A stretch of 64,000 nt of DNA from Halorussus halobius (GCF_004765805.1 NZ_ML219773.1:806001-870000); one strand, 5' to 3'. Counted from the stretch's first letter, positions 50,611 to 60,332 are shown. The notes: generated by a model from the sequence alone, not told the origin. Program-made: numbers and translations.

Positions 50611-51300
50611 TCACGGTCGCTTGCTTCGGGACGCGACCACGTCGAGGCCCGGACTGTAGTGGTACACCGGGTCGGCGTCGGGCCGGGCGAACCCGTGAGC
50701 CGTCAGCAGGGTGTTGGTCTCGATTCGGGCCTCGGCCGGGTACAGCGTCCACGGCTCGTGGTCGACGTCCGTGTACCGAATCGTCCCGTCCTGGGCCTGC
50801 GTGTAGAACCGGTAGCGCTCGGTGAGAAACGACCCGAGCGCGTCGTCGGGCGCGGCGAAGGGGTCGCCTGTCGGCCGGTACGTACCCTCGTACGCGGCGG
50901 GTCGTTCGCCCGGGTGGAGGCGGCGACTGCGGAATCGGACGCGGTCGCCCGCCGCGTCCAGCGAGATGCGGGCGTAGTAGTAGGGCAGGTGGTGGAACAG
51001 CCGCGCGCCGACGACGCTCGCTACGCCCTGCGCGTCCAGGCTGAAGAAGTAGACGCTGGGAACCCCGTCGCGGGTCACGTAGGTCCTGAGGTTGAGTTCG
51101 GGGAGTCGGATGCCGAACCGTTCGGGGACGCCCTTCGGCCGGACGGCGGCGTTGGTGAACGGGACGACCGAGAGCCACGCCGACCCGTCGTGTTCGTCGG
51201 GTTCCAGTCTGTCGGGCAGATGGGCGTCCATCACCGCCGGTTCGACGGGCCAGTTCTCGAACAGCAGATGTCGCCAGTTCATCTCCAGCGGGACGACCAT
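50611..51300 (-). CDS. YqjF/DUF2071 family protein
   Basis: A 229-residue soluble protein. MNWRHLLFENWPVEPAVMDA near the start and HLPDRLEPDEHDGSAWLSVV are typical of the YqjF-like DUF2071 family (acetoacetate-decarboxylase-like fold). FGIRLPELNLRTYVTRDGVP and PGLDVVASR are conserved too. No catalytic role is established. The ATG at 51300 is used. Divergent from the helicase at 51406. Confidence 0.85.
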   Translation of the reverse strand: MVVPLEMNWRHLLFENWPVEPAVMDAHLPDRLEPDEHDGSAWLSVVPFTNAAVRPKGVPERFGIRLPELNLRTYVTRDGVPSVYFFSLDAQGVASVVGARLFHHLPYYYARISLDAAGDRVRFRSRRLHPGERPAAYEGTYRPTGDPFAAPDDALGSFLTERYRFYTQAQDGTIRYTDVDHEPWTLYPAEARIETNTLLTAHGFARPDADPVYHYSPGLDVVASRSKRP

Positions 51301-51405
51301 ACCGACACTGGGTATCCCGAGCGAAAATCCCTTGGGGTCGTCGGGCTCGCGACCGACCCCGCGATTCCGAAGGTTCAAACCCGAAGGCGAGGTACGTTCG
51401 GCCCA

Positions 51406-53829
51406 GTGACCGAAAGCGATTCGTGGCGCGAGGTGTTCGGCCACGCCGACCCCTATCCCGAGCAGGTCGACGGCATCGAGACCGCCATCGACACCGCCGA
51501 GGACGGCGGCTTCGCGGTCGTCGAGGGTGCCTGTGGCACGGGCAAGACCATGCTCGCGCTGACCGCCGGCATCGACCTCGTCCGCGACCCCGACAGCGAC
51601 TTCGAGCGCGTGGTCGTGCTGACCAGCGTCAAACAGCAGCTCAAGCAGTTCGAGGCCGACCTCCGGACCGTCAACGCCAACCTGCCCGACGACTGGACGC
51701 CCGTCACGGGCCTCACGCTCGTCGGGAAGGCGGACGTCTGCCCGTACAACCGCGAGAACGCGGGCGGCATCGACGACGACAACGTGTACGAGCGCTGCGA
51801 GTCCCTGCGGGAGGACACCCGCGCGATTACGGGCGACGGCGGGTCGACCACCGCCGGGAGCCTCGTCTCGCGCGCCCGGAGCCAGCAGACCGGGCTCGCC
51901 GACTCGGGCGCGCAGGGACGCGCGGCCGCCGACTACCTCGAAACCGGCGGGGAGCCGACGCCCTACCCGCCCGAGATGCCCGAGTACGACGGGGTCGAAT
52001 ACTGCCCGTTCTACGCCCAGTTTCTGGAGGACCTCCCCGAGGACGGCGACCCGGTGGAGGCGGTCCCGTTCGACTTCGACGGGATGGGGCTGGTCGACCC
52101 CGAGCAACTGGTCTCGCTGTCGGTCCAGCACGGCACCTGCCCGCACTCGATGATGGGCGCGGTGCTGGGCCACGCCGAGGTCGTCGTCGGCAACTACTAC
52201 CACGCCTTCGACCCGGTGACGACCGGCGGGTTCACGGGCGCGCTGCTCGACGACTCGACGTTCGTGGTCTGTGACGAGGCCCACATGCTCGAACCGCGCG
52301 TCCGGGGCCTCGTGAGCGACGCCGTGGGCGACAGGACCCTCCAGGACGCCGAGTCCGAACTCGCCCGGGTCATCCAGCCCGTCGAGTTCGACGACCGGTC
52401 GACCCGCGACGACCGGGAGGGCCACACCACCGCCGACGCCGACCTCGTCCGGGCGGAACTCGAAGACAGCGACGTGAGCCTCTCCGAAATCGAGGAGGTC
52501 CGGGACTTCCTCGGGGACCTGCGCGAGGAGGTAGACCGCCGGGTGACTGCCCACCTCGAACGCGAACACCGGGGCTGGAAGTCGAACCTCCACGACCTGC
52601 CCGACGACGAGATTCCGCTCCGGGACCCGACCGAGCCACAGCCCGACGAGATAAGCGAGTGGGCCGAGGATGCGGGTTATCACGACGGCGTGTGGGCCCG
52701 CGCCGAGGCGGTCGGTGCGGTCGTCGCGCGCATCCTGAACGAGGCCGAAGACGAGGAGGGCGAGGCGCAACGCGCCTCGGAACGGTCGACCGGGCAAGGC
52801 CCGGGAGACAAGAACCGCGCCGCGCCCGCCGCGGGTCGCGTCCTCGGCGAGTGGTACCGCAACGACCACGAGCACTACTTCCGGGAGATAGAGCTCGAAC
52901 GCACGTGGAACGACCGCGAGCCCGAGGGGTCGTGGCGGCGGGCGTACAACGCCAGCCTCGCGATGCACAACTGCGTGCCCAGCGACGCCATCGGAGAGCG
53001 CCTCGCCGACTTCGGCGGGGGCGTGCTGATGAGCGCCACCCTCGAACCCGTGGACGTATTCGAGGAGGTGACCGGCCTCCGCCACCTCGACGAGGAGCAG
53101 GGCCGCCCGGTCGTGGAGCGAACGTACGGCCTCAACTTCCCGGAGGCCAACCGCGAGAGCTTCGCGGTCGACGCCCCCAAGTTCACCTACGACAACCGGG
53201 GACGTTCGGGCGAGCGGACCACCACGCGGCAGGTCTACGCCGACGCGCTCCGCGACGTGGCGGTCGAGACGCCCGGCAACGTCCTCGTCGGGATGCCCAA
53301 CTACGCCGAGGCCGAGTGGGCCGCCGAGCGCCTGCGAGGCGACTCGCGGGTCGACAAGCCCGTGTTGCTCGACGAGAGCAGCGCCGACGACGTGACCGAG
53401 GACCTCAAAGCCGAGTTCTTCGGCGGCGGGGGGAAGGTCCTGGTCACGAGCCTCCGGGGAACGCTCACCGAGGGCGTCGACTACGAGGGCGACAGGCTCG
53501 ACGCCGCCGTGGTGTGTGGCGTCCCCATCATCAACACCGCCAGCCCCCGGACCAAGGCGGTCCGGACCGCCTACGACCGCGCGTTCGGCGACGGGTTCGA
53601 GTACGCGCTGACCGTCCCCGCCGTCCGCAAGGCCCGGCAGGCGCTGGGCCGGGTGATTCGGGGCCCCGAGGAGGTCGGCGTGCGCGTTCTGGTGGACTCG
53701 CGGTACGCCCGCAACTCGTGGGACAGCGTTCGAGAGTTCTTCCCCGAGGTCGAGCGCGAGGAGTTCCAGCCCGTGAGCCCGGACATGCTGTCGCTGGGGG
53801 TCGAGCGGTTCTGGCGCGGGCGGGAGTAG
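51406..53829 (+). CDS. XPD/Rad3-like ATP-dependent DNA helicase
   Basis: An 807-residue superfamily 2 helicase of the DinG/XPD type. Walker A is GACGTGKT (41-48), DEAH is at 290-293 (CDEAHMLEPR), and four Cys (112, 131, 200, 245) are spaced as in the iron-sulfur domain of XPD. The arch region between is acidic. Motif VI is RKARQALGRVIRGPEE near the C-terminus. It unwinds DNA 5'-3' in repair. GTG start at 51406, divergent from DUF2071. An Asp/Glu-rich insert near residue 450 is halophile-typical. Confidence 0.93.
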   Translation: MTESDSWREVFGHADPYPEQVDGIETAIDTAEDGGFAVVEGACGTGKTMLALTAGIDLVRDPDSDFERVVVLTSVKQQLKQFEADLRTVNANLPDDWTPVTGLTLVGKADVCPYNRENAGGIDDDNVYERCESLREDTRAITGDGGSTTAGSLVSRARSQQTGLADSGAQGRAAADYLETGGEPTPYPPEMPEYDGVEYCPFYAQFLEDLPEDGDPVEAVPFDFDGMGLVDPEQLVSLSVQHGTCPHSMMGAVLGHAEVVVGNYYHAFDPVTTGGFTGALLDDSTFVVCDEAHMLEPRVRGLVSDAVGDRTLQDAESELARVIQPVEFDDRSTRDDREGHTTADADLVRAELEDSDVSLSEIEEVRDFLGDLREEVDRRVTAHLEREHRGWKSNLHDLPDDEIPLRDPTEPQPDEISEWAEDAGYHDGVWARAEAVGAVVARILNEAEDEEGEAQRASERSTGQGPGDKNRAAPAAGRVLGEWYRNDHEHYFREIELERTWNDREPEGSWRRAYNASLAMHNCVPSDAIGERLADFGGGVLMSATLEPVDVFEEVTGLRHLDEEQGRPVVERTYGLNFPEANRESFAVDAPKFTYDNRGRSGERTTTRQVYADALRDVAVETPGNVLVGMPNYAEAEWAAERLRGDSRVDKPVLLDESSADDVTEDLKAEFFGGGGKVLVTSLRGTLTEGVDYEGDRLDAAVVCGVPIINTASPRTKAVRTAYDRAFGDGFEYALTVPAVRKARQALGRVIRGPEEVGVRVLVDSRYARNSWDSVREFFPEVEREEFQPVSPDMLSLGVERFWRGRE

Positions 53830-53942
53830 CGTCGCTGGGCGCGGACCCTGCCCGCGGGTTGGACGCCGAGACGAGCTCGGCGCGGTCACCGGTAGTGTAC
53901 CGACACACTAGGGTTTCCCCACAGGAAGCGCAACTATCATCC

Positions 53943-54191
53943 ATGCGTAACAATCGGGTCGACGCCGAAAGTAAGGTGTCCGGCAACCAAGCCAACATCC
54001 CCGCACGAATTCGACGCGAACTGGAGATCGAGGACGGTGATTACCTCCGCTGGCACGTCGAAGACGACGGGAGCGTCCGGGTCGAGACCGTCCGACAGCG
54101 GACGGGAACGTTCGCGGACTTCGACGGATACGGCGGCGACGAGACCACCGACGCCACCGCCGACCACGACGCGTGGGGCGTCTCGGAGTAG
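53943..54191 (+). CDS. AbrB-type antitoxin (VapB-like)
   Basis: An 82-residue protein with a swapped-hairpin DNA-binding domain (SKVSGNQANIPARIRRELEI, then EDGDYLRWHVEDDGSVRVE) and an acidic toxin-binding tail. The stop is directly followed by the PIN gene at 54192. It likely represses this promoter together with the toxin. ATG at 53943, just after the AT-rich CTATCATCC. Confidence 0.86.
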   Translation: MRNNRVDAESKVSGNQANIPARIRRELEIEDGDYLRWHVEDDGSVRVETVRQRTGTFADFDGYGGDETTDATADHDAWGVSE

Positions 54192-54632
54192 ATGCCCCGA
54201 GCGCTTTTCGACACGTCTGTCCTCTTCGCGGCGGCCTATCGCCACGATAGCGAACACGCCGACGCGCTTCCACTCCTCCGGGGCGTCGACGAGGGGTCGC
54301 TTCCGGAAGCGGTCGTCCTCGACTACGTCCTCGCCGAAACCCTCAACGGACTCACTACACACGCGGGACACGACGCCGCAGTCGATTTCCTCGACCGCGT
54401 CGAGGAGAACGCTCGCTTCCACGTCGAATCGTTGACCGCCGACGCGTTCGCTACCGCGAAAGCGCTGTTCCGTCGCCACGAACCGTTCTCGCTCGTCGAC
54501 GCCTGTATCGTCGCGTACATGCAGACCGAGGGACTCGGATACCTCTACGCCTTCGACGACGACTTCGACGTCGCACCCGACCTGTATCGGCTCGACGCCG
54601 CGACGAACCCCGACGACCCGCGAGACGAGTGA
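54192..54632 (+). CDS. PIN-domain toxin (VapC-type)
   Basis: A 146-residue PIN ribonuclease. The acidic residues are Asp7 (LFDTSVLFAA), Glu49 (LAETLNGL), Asp103 (SLVDACIVAYM) and Asp122/123 (AFDDDFD). The start abuts the antitoxin stop with no gap. Similar in design to the pair at 13626-14297 but not a close copy. Converges with the transducer gene. Confidence 0.88.
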   Translation: MPRALFDTSVLFAAAYRHDSEHADALPLLRGVDEGSLPEAVVLDYVLAETLNGLTTHAGHDAAVDFLDRVEENARFHVESLTADAFATAKALFRRHEPFSLVDACIVAYMQTEGLGYLYAFDDDFDVAPDLYRLDAATNPDDPRDE

Positions 54633-54638
54633 GCGCGG

Positions 54639-55631
54639 TCACTCCTCGTCGACCAGTTCGTCGAGCTGGCGGCTGATGTCGGCTATCTGGTCGGTCTGCT
54701 CGTCGAGTTCTACCGAGATGCCGTCGGTCCGGTCGGCGATGTCGTCGGCGTTCTCGGTCGTCTGGTCGACCATCGCGGCGACCTCCTCGGTGCTGGCGGC
54801 CTGCTGGTCGGTCGCGGACGCCACCTCCTCGATGCCCTGGTTGACCTCCCGGACCGACTCGGCGATGCCGTCGAGGCTCCCGACCGCGGTGTCGACCGTG
54901 GCGATTCCCTCGTCTATCCGGGCGTTGCTCTCCTCCAGGCTGCCGACGGCGTTCTCGGTGTTGTCCTGTATCCGGTCGACTTTCTCCTCGATCTCGCTGG
55001 CCTGCTGCTGGGACTCCTCGGCGAGTTCCTTTATCTCGTCGGCGACGACCGCGAACCCGTCGCCGCCCTCGCTGGCGCGGGCGGCCTCGATGTTGGCGTT
55101 CAAGGCGAGCAGGTTGGTCTGCTCGGCGATGTCGTCGATGACGTCGACGATGGCACCGATGTCCTGGACGCTCTCGCGGATGGTCTCGACGTCCCGCGAG
55201 ACGCTCTCGGCGGCCTCCTGTATCTCCTCCATCGTCGCCTGGGCCTCCCCGGCGGCTTCTTGGCCCCGCTCGGCCTGCTCGCGGGCCTGCTCGCTGGCCG
55301 ACGCCACTTCCTCGGACGAGGAGGCTATCTCCTCGACGGCCGCGCTGAGGTCCGAAATCTCTTCGGACACCTGCGACATCCCGTCGGACTGCTCGCGCGC
55401 GAGCGCCGTGATGTCGTGGACGCGCTCGGCGATGCCCTCCGAGGAGCCCTGCAGTTCGGCCAGCGACGTCTGAATGTCGCTGGCGGCTTCACGGTCGTAG
55501 TCGGCGTCCTCCTCGATGTCCTGTTCTATCTCGTCGACCTCGGCGTCGAGTTCGACGTCGTCGTCGTAGTCGACGTCCAGTTCGTCGGTACTGTCCCCGT
55601 CGGCCTCCGACAGCTCTCCACTCCTGTCCAT
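54639..55631 (-). CDS. Soluble chemotaxis-type transducer (MCP signalling domain)
   Basis: A 330-residue protein, entirely coiled-coil after an acidic N-terminus. The hairpin tip QTNLLALNANIEAARASEGG and FAVVADEIKELAEESQQQAS matches the MCP signalling domain that contacts CheA/CheW. No membrane segments, HAMP or sensor domain is seen, so it is a cytoplasmic transducer that must take input through a partner or its short N-terminus (55 acidic residues). Convergent with the PIN toxin. Confidence 0.9.
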   Translation of the reverse strand: MDRSGELSEADGDSTDELDVDYDDDVELDAEVDEIEQDIEEDADYDREAASDIQTSLAELQGSSEGIAERVHDITALAREQSDGMSQVSEEISDLSAAVEEIASSSEEVASASEQAREQAERGQEAAGEAQATMEEIQEAAESVSRDVETIRESVQDIGAIVDVIDDIAEQTNLLALNANIEAARASEGGDGFAVVADEIKELAEESQQQASEIEEKVDRIQDNTENAVGSLEESNARIDEGIATVDTAVGSLDGIAESVREVNQGIEEVASATDQQAASTEEVAAMVDQTTENADDIADRTDGISVELDEQTDQIADISRQLDELVDEE

Positions 55632-55765
55632 GTCGAGGGAGTTCGACTACCGAAGGAAATAGGTTCTGGAAACTAGACAGATAGTTAACTATTGGAAACC
55701 GCGTTTTCAGGTTCGTTCTACTGGGGTGCGTGCGTCTCGGAGTTCTCGTCGAGGACCCGGCGCGG

Positions 55766-56851
55766 TCAGTCGTCGACGCGCCGTCGGTCGGCGACCGCCT
55801 GCGCTCGCTCGCCGACCGAGACGACGTGCGCGTCCTCGGGGTCGAACCCGACCGTCAGCCGCTCGGCGGTCGGTCGCTCGTCGGCCCGGAGCGTCAGGCG
55901 CTGGCCCTGCCAGTCCAGATGCACGCGGAACGACTCGCCGAGGAACTCCACCGCCTCGACCGCGGCCTCGACGACGTTCTCGACCGGGTCGCGGGCGAGG
56001 TGTTCCGGCCGCACGCAGAACGTGACCGTCGAGCCGTCGGGCGCGTCGCGGTCGTCCGACGCGCCGAGGTCGCCGAGTCGGAACGACCGCTCGCCGACCC
56101 GGACCGCCTCGCCGTCGACCTCGCCCGCGAACACGTTGTTCTCGCCGAGGAACTCCGCGACGAACCGGGTCTCGGGCCGGCGGTACACGTCCTCCGGTCG
56201 GCCCACCTGCTCGACGCGGCCGTCGTGCATCACCGCCACGCGGTCGGACACGGCCAGCGCCTCCTCCTGGTCGTGGGTGACGTAGACGGTCGTGATGCCC
56301 AGTTCGGACTGAATCCGCTTGACCTGCGTCCGGAGGTCCTTGCGCAGGCGGGCGTCGAGCGCGCTCATGGGTTCGTCGAGCAGGAGGACGTCCGGGCCGG
56401 GCGCGAGCGCTCGCGCCAGCGCGACCCGCTGGCGCTGGCCGCCCGACAGCGCGTCGGGGTCCCTCTCTTCGAACCCCGCGAGGTCCACGAGGTCGAGCAG
56501 GTCGGCGACCCGCGCTTCCTTCGACTGGTCGCCGGGCGTCCCCCGAAAGCGGAGGCCGTAGGCGACGTTCTCGCCTACGGTCATGTGGGCGAACAGCGCG
56601 TAGTTCTGGAACACGACGCCGACGTCGCGGTCCTCCGGGGGCACGCCGGCCATCCCGCGGTCGCCGAACCGGACCGCGCCCTCGTCTGGCGACTCGAAGC
56701 CCGCGACCGCCCGGAGCGTGGTGGTCTTGCCACAGCCGGAGGGGCCGACCAGCGTGAAGAACTCGCCGTCTTCCACGTCGAGGTTCACGTCACGGAGCGC
56801 GGTCACGCCGCCGAAGGACTTGGAGATTCCGTCGAGGTGCAGGTCGGTCAT
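55766..56851 (-). CDS. ABC transporter ATP-binding protein (thiamine-type locus)
   Basis: A 361-residue ATPase. Walker A GPSGCGKT (36-43), Q-loop VFQNYALFAHMTVGENV, signature LSGGQRQRVALARAL, Walker B LLLDEPMSALDARLR and H-loop YVTHDQEEA are complete. The C-terminal ~110 residues form a TOBE regulatory domain, making it longer than E. coli ThiQ. It belongs with the permease and binding protein upstream, separated from the permease by a 382-bp spacer. An ATG at 56851 is used; the long upstream frame is unconserved. Confidence 0.9.
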   Translation of the reverse strand: MTDLHLDGISKSFGGVTALRDVNLDVEDGEFFTLVGPSGCGKTTTLRAVAGFESPDEGAVRFGDRGMAGVPPEDRDVGVVFQNYALFAHMTVGENVAYGLRFRGTPGDQSKEARVADLLDLVDLAGFEERDPDALSGGQRQRVALARALAPGPDVLLLDEPMSALDARLRKDLRTQVKRIQSELGITTVYVTHDQEEALAVSDRVAVMHDGRVEQVGRPEDVYRRPETRFVAEFLGENNVFAGEVDGEAVRVGERSFRLGDLGASDDRDAPDGSTVTFCVRPEHLARDPVENVVEAAVEAVEFLGESFRVHLDWQGQRLTLRADERPTAERLTVGFDPEDAHVVSVGERAQAVADRRRVDD

Positions 56852-57233
56852 GGGTTTGGTCGCTCCTGAGTTCGTTCGCGTTTCTGATTCGGGCGAGACT
56901 GCCCCGAACGTCTTCGGCGCGCTCTGCGGCGCGAGAACAGCAAACCGGTCCTCGAAAGCCCTCGGCGCGCTCGCGGTCGCTCTGGCGGATATCCGCGCCT
57001 CACAGCACAGCACCGCACCGCATCGGCGCGGATAGAGCCGCCAGAGACGACCACGCGATGCGCGAGCGCGCCTCGCCCTTTCAGTCCGCCAGGGTGGTAG
57101 GTGGTCCCTCTGTCGGAATCGACGGCGGACGTTGCCCTCGGGGAACGACGCCTCACACCTCCCTTCTCCGGAGGCGTTCGTGGCTTGCGCCGCCTCTCTT
57201 TCGGAGGCACTCGGGCCTCGCTCCGCGAGGCCC
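56852..57233. repeat. Spacer with dispersed GC-rich repeat inside the ABC locus
   Basis: 382 bp, no gene supported. Contains the 30-bp match (56952-56981) to 245-274 and a second shared block (near 57060-57095) to 345-385. An insertion of this repeat family would explain why permease and ATPase genes are apart. Confidence 0.55.
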
Positions 57234-59021
57234 TCACACCTCCCACCTCCCGCCGAGTCGGTCCACGACCACGAAGCTCAGGCTGGTCACCGCCAGTAGG
57301 ACCGTCCCCATCGCGGTGGCGGGGCCGAGCGTGCGATTCCCGATGTAGCGCTCGACGGCGACCGGCATCGTGTAGCTGCTGCTCCCGGTGGCCAAAATCA
57401 CCGTCGAATCGAACTCGCCGACGCTGATGGCGAACGCGAACGCCGCGCCGGCCGCGACTCCCGACGCCACCAGCGGGAGTTCCACGTCGAGCAACGCCCG
57501 GAATCGGGTCGCGCCCAGCGCGCGGGCCGACTCCACGAGCGAGCGGTCGAGACCGCCCAACAGCGGCGAGACGTTCCGGACGACGAAGGGGTAGGCCGCG
57601 ACCGCGTGGGCCGCCACGATGGCGACCGCGCCCGTGACCTGCACGCGGTGGTCCCAGAGTTCGACGCCGAAGACCAGCCCGCGCAACATCCCGAGGCCGA
57701 CCACGATACCGCTCACCGCGAACGGGGCCATCGCGGCCGTGTCGGCGAGTCGCGCCCACCGGCCGCCCCGCGCCGTGAGCACCGAGACGGTCACGCCCAT
57801 CGGGAGCGCGACCAGCAGGGTCGCCGCGCCGAAGAACAGCGAGTTGCGGACCGCCACGCCCGGAAGCGTCTGGAACGACGCGCCTTCGATCTGGCGCTGG
57901 ACGAGAAATCGATAGTACTGGAGCGTGAGTCCGTTCGGCCCGGTGATGCTCTCGACCACCATGCTGGCGATGGGGCCGACGAACACGACCGCGACCACGA
58001 CCGCGTAGACCGCGATGCCAGCACGTTCGAGCGCCGCGAGGGGCGAGACGGCCCCCGACGAGCGCACGCCCGACAGAAATCGCTTGCGCGCCGGCGGATT
58101 CGCGGCCCGACTGCTCGACGACTGGCGGGCCTCGTACCGGAGGTAAGCGTAGGTCAGCGCGAGCGAGACGACCGTCTCTATCACCGCGAGCGTGGCGGCC
58201 TCGGCGTAGTCGAGTTGCTGGACCAGCGAGTACACCCACACCTCGACCGTGGCGAGTTGGAGTCCGCCCAGCGCCAGCACGATGGGAAACGACATGAACG
58301 TGAAGATGAACGTCAGGAGCGCGCCCGTCAGCACCGCCGGCAGGAGCTGGGGCACCAGCACGTCCCGGAAGGCGTAGTAGGGGTTCGCGCCCAGCGACCG
58401 CGCGGTCTCGACCATCCGGGCGTCGACGCTCTCCCACGCGGCAGTCGTCACCCGCGTCACCAGCGGCGCGTTGTAGAACGCGTGAGCGACGACGATGGCT
58501 TCCAGCGAGTTGAGCAGCGAGATGCGGCCGACGCCGACCGCCGCCAGCAGGTCGTTGACCGGGCCGTTCGCGCCGAAGAAGGCGTAGAAACCGATGGCGA
58601 CCATGATGGACGGCAGCACGAACGGCAGGATTGTCAGCGACCGGAGCGTGCGCCGGCCGGGAAACTCGTAGCGCGCGAGGACGTAGGCTCCGGGCAGGCC
58701 GAACGCGACGCTGGCAACCGTCGAGAGGAGCGCCTGATACGCCGTGAAGCCGAAGATTCCGAGGGGTCGGTCGGCCGCGACGTCGGCGACCGCGCTCAGG
58801 TCGCCCGAGAGGAGGGGTCCGAGCGCCCCGACGTAGAACGGGTCGGTCACCACCTCGCGGACGAACGACGAGGTCCACGCGCCCCCGACCCGGACCGCGT
58901 CGGCGAACACCGTCAACACCGGGTAGTAAAAGAGCACCGCGAGGACGGCGACAGTCGCGACTCCGAGGAGCGCGACGGCTCGGCGCTCGAGCCACCGGCC
59001 GACCGTCTCGCGGCGAGTCAC
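57234..59021 (-). CDS. thiP: Thiamine-type ABC transporter permease (two-domain)
   Basis: A 595-residue permease with about 12 helices in two halves, as in ThiP/FbpB. EAA loops are VETARSLGANPYYAFRDVLV (first half) and VESARALGATRFRALLDVEL (second). LPFVLPSIMVAIGFYAFFG is typical of ThiP-like proteins. GTG start at 59021; an ATG further up is out of frame. The binding protein (59059) lies 37 bp upstream on the same strand. Substrate inferred from the binding protein. Confidence 0.87.
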   Translation of the reverse strand: MTRRETVGRWLERRAVALLGVATVAVLAVLFYYPVLTVFADAVRVGGAWTSSFVREVVTDPFYVGALGPLLSGDLSAVADVAADRPLGIFGFTAYQALLSTVASVAFGLPGAYVLARYEFPGRRTLRSLTILPFVLPSIMVAIGFYAFFGANGPVNDLLAAVGVGRISLLNSLEAIVVAHAFYNAPLVTRVTTAAWESVDARMVETARSLGANPYYAFRDVLVPQLLPAVLTGALLTFIFTFMSFPIVLALGGLQLATVEVWVYSLVQQLDYAEAATLAVIETVVSLALTYAYLRYEARQSSSSRAANPPARKRFLSGVRSSGAVSPLAALERAGIAVYAVVVAVVFVGPIASMVVESITGPNGLTLQYYRFLVQRQIEGASFQTLPGVAVRNSLFFGAATLLVALPMGVTVSVLTARGGRWARLADTAAMAPFAVSGIVVGLGMLRGLVFGVELWDHRVQVTGAVAIVAAHAVAAYPFVVRNVSPLLGGLDRSLVESARALGATRFRALLDVELPLVASGVAAGAAFAFAISVGEFDSTVILATGSSSYTMPVAVERYIGNRTLGPATAMGTVLLAVTSLSFVVVDRLGGRWEV

Positions 59022-59058
59022 GCGGGACTATCCTCCATCGCGTCGGATCACCCTCGGG

Positions 59059-60246
59059 TCAGTTCCCACCGGCGATCTGCCGGGCCCACTCGTCTATCCA
59101 GCCGTCGACGTTGCCCTGCAGCTCGTCGTAGGTGAACGTCACCGGGTCGTCCGGGATGGCGGCGTACTCCTCGAACTCCGAGGGCAGGTCGGCCCAGTCG
59201 GTCGCGGGGAACTGGACGTTCCGGGCCGCGATTTCCCCCTGCGCCTCGGCCGAGAGCAGGAAGTCCATGAACGCCGCCACGAGGTCGTCGTCGTCCGAGT
59301 CGGCGAACTTCGCCATCCCCTCGGGGTTGGCGTACCCCTGGTCGTCGAGGAAGCTGATGCGGTGTTCCTCCAGATTCGCGTCCGACCGGTTGGCGTACAC
59401 GCGGTCGGTCGAGTACGACACCACCATGGGGGCCTCGCCGCTCTCCCACGCGGCGTAGGCGTCGTCCCACGACCCGAGGATAGTGGCGTCGTTGTCGACC
59501 AACTGCTCCCAGTAGTCGAGGTACTCGTCCTCGCCGCGATTGTGGACGGTCCACAGCAGGAACGCCCGGCCGGTCGCGGCGCTCTGGGCGTTCTGGAGGA
59601 TGAGGTCGCCTGCGTACTCGTCGGTCGTGAGCGCGTCGAACGTCTCGGGGTCGTCGACCTCGGTGCCGTCGTAGACGAGGCTGATGTACCCCGTGTCGTA
59701 GGGCACTGCGCGCTGTTGGGGGTCGAACTTGAGTCCCTCCTCGACGTGACCGTAGTTGTCGAGCGCGTCGACGGTCGACTCGAACAGTTGGCGGTCGTCC
59801 AGCGCGTCGTCGATGCGGATGAGGTGGTCGACGTTGAGTCCGACGAACATGTCGGCCTCGACCTCGACGCCCTGCTGGGCGCGCTGGAGGTAGTAGTTCA
59901 TCTCGTTCTCGGGCGTCGCCCACTCGACGGTCACGTCGGGGTGTCGCTCCTCGAACGCGTCCTTGAGCCACGGCCCGGGCGAGGAACTCGGCGCGTCGAC
60001 GAACGACGAGTACGTGGCGACCGTCAGCGTCCCGCTGAGGTCGGAGCCAGTCTCGGTTTCGGTCGCCTCTTCGGCCGTCGTCTCGGTCGATTCGTCCGCC
60101 GTGGTCGACTCCTCAGTCGTGGTTTCGTCGGCCGTCGTGGTTTCGTCGTCGGTCGTCTCTTGGCCCCCGCCGTCGCCACCCACGCAGCCGGCCAGTCCGA
60201 TCACCGTCGCGGTCGCGCCTCGTCGAAGAAGCGTGCGCCGTTCCAT
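59059..60246 (-). CDS. thiB: Thiamine-binding ABC lipoprotein (ThiB/TbpA-like)
   Basis: A 395-residue binding lipoprotein. ERRTLLRRGATATVIGLAGC is a Tat-type signal with lipobox Cys21; a Thr/Glu-rich linker follows. The body resembles thiamine-binding ThiB: LTVATYSSFVDAPSSSPGPW, AVPYDTGYISLVYDGTEV and YSTDRVYANRSD. A TATA-like GTTAAGTA lies about 27 nt upstream of the ATG. First gene of a thiBP + ATPase unit. A 2-aminoethylphosphonate or iron binding protein is a less likely alternative. Confidence 0.82.
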   Translation of the reverse strand: MERRTLLRRGATATVIGLAGCVGGDGGGQETTDDETTTADETTTEESTTADESTETTAEEATETETGSDLSGTLTVATYSSFVDAPSSSPGPWLKDAFEERHPDVTVEWATPENEMNYYLQRAQQGVEVEADMFVGLNVDHLIRIDDALDDRQLFESTVDALDNYGHVEEGLKFDPQQRAVPYDTGYISLVYDGTEVDDPETFDALTTDEYAGDLILQNAQSAATGRAFLLWTVHNRGEDEYLDYWEQLVDNDATILGSWDDAYAAWESGEAPMVVSYSTDRVYANRSDANLEEHRISFLDDQGYANPEGMAKFADSDDDDLVAAFMDFLLSAEAQGEIAARNVQFPATDWADLPSEFEEYAAIPDDPVTFTYDELQGNVDGWIDEWARQIAGGN

Positions 60247-60332
60247 TACCCGGTGGTTTCATCCGGTGGTACTTAACTCGCGTGATGTGGCGCGATAGCT
60301 GTCGGCCGTCGAACGCTCCGGACGACCGCGCC

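Noticed and set aside
50611..53889. 1092-residue minus-strand frame over the helicase
   Set aside because: Only its last 229 residues (from 51300) are a real gene (DUF2071); the rest is antisense shadow of the helicase.
60247..60332. TPP riboswitch upstream of thiB
   Set aside because: The leader is too short (TATA about 27 nt from ATG) and no conserved riboswitch segments are visible.
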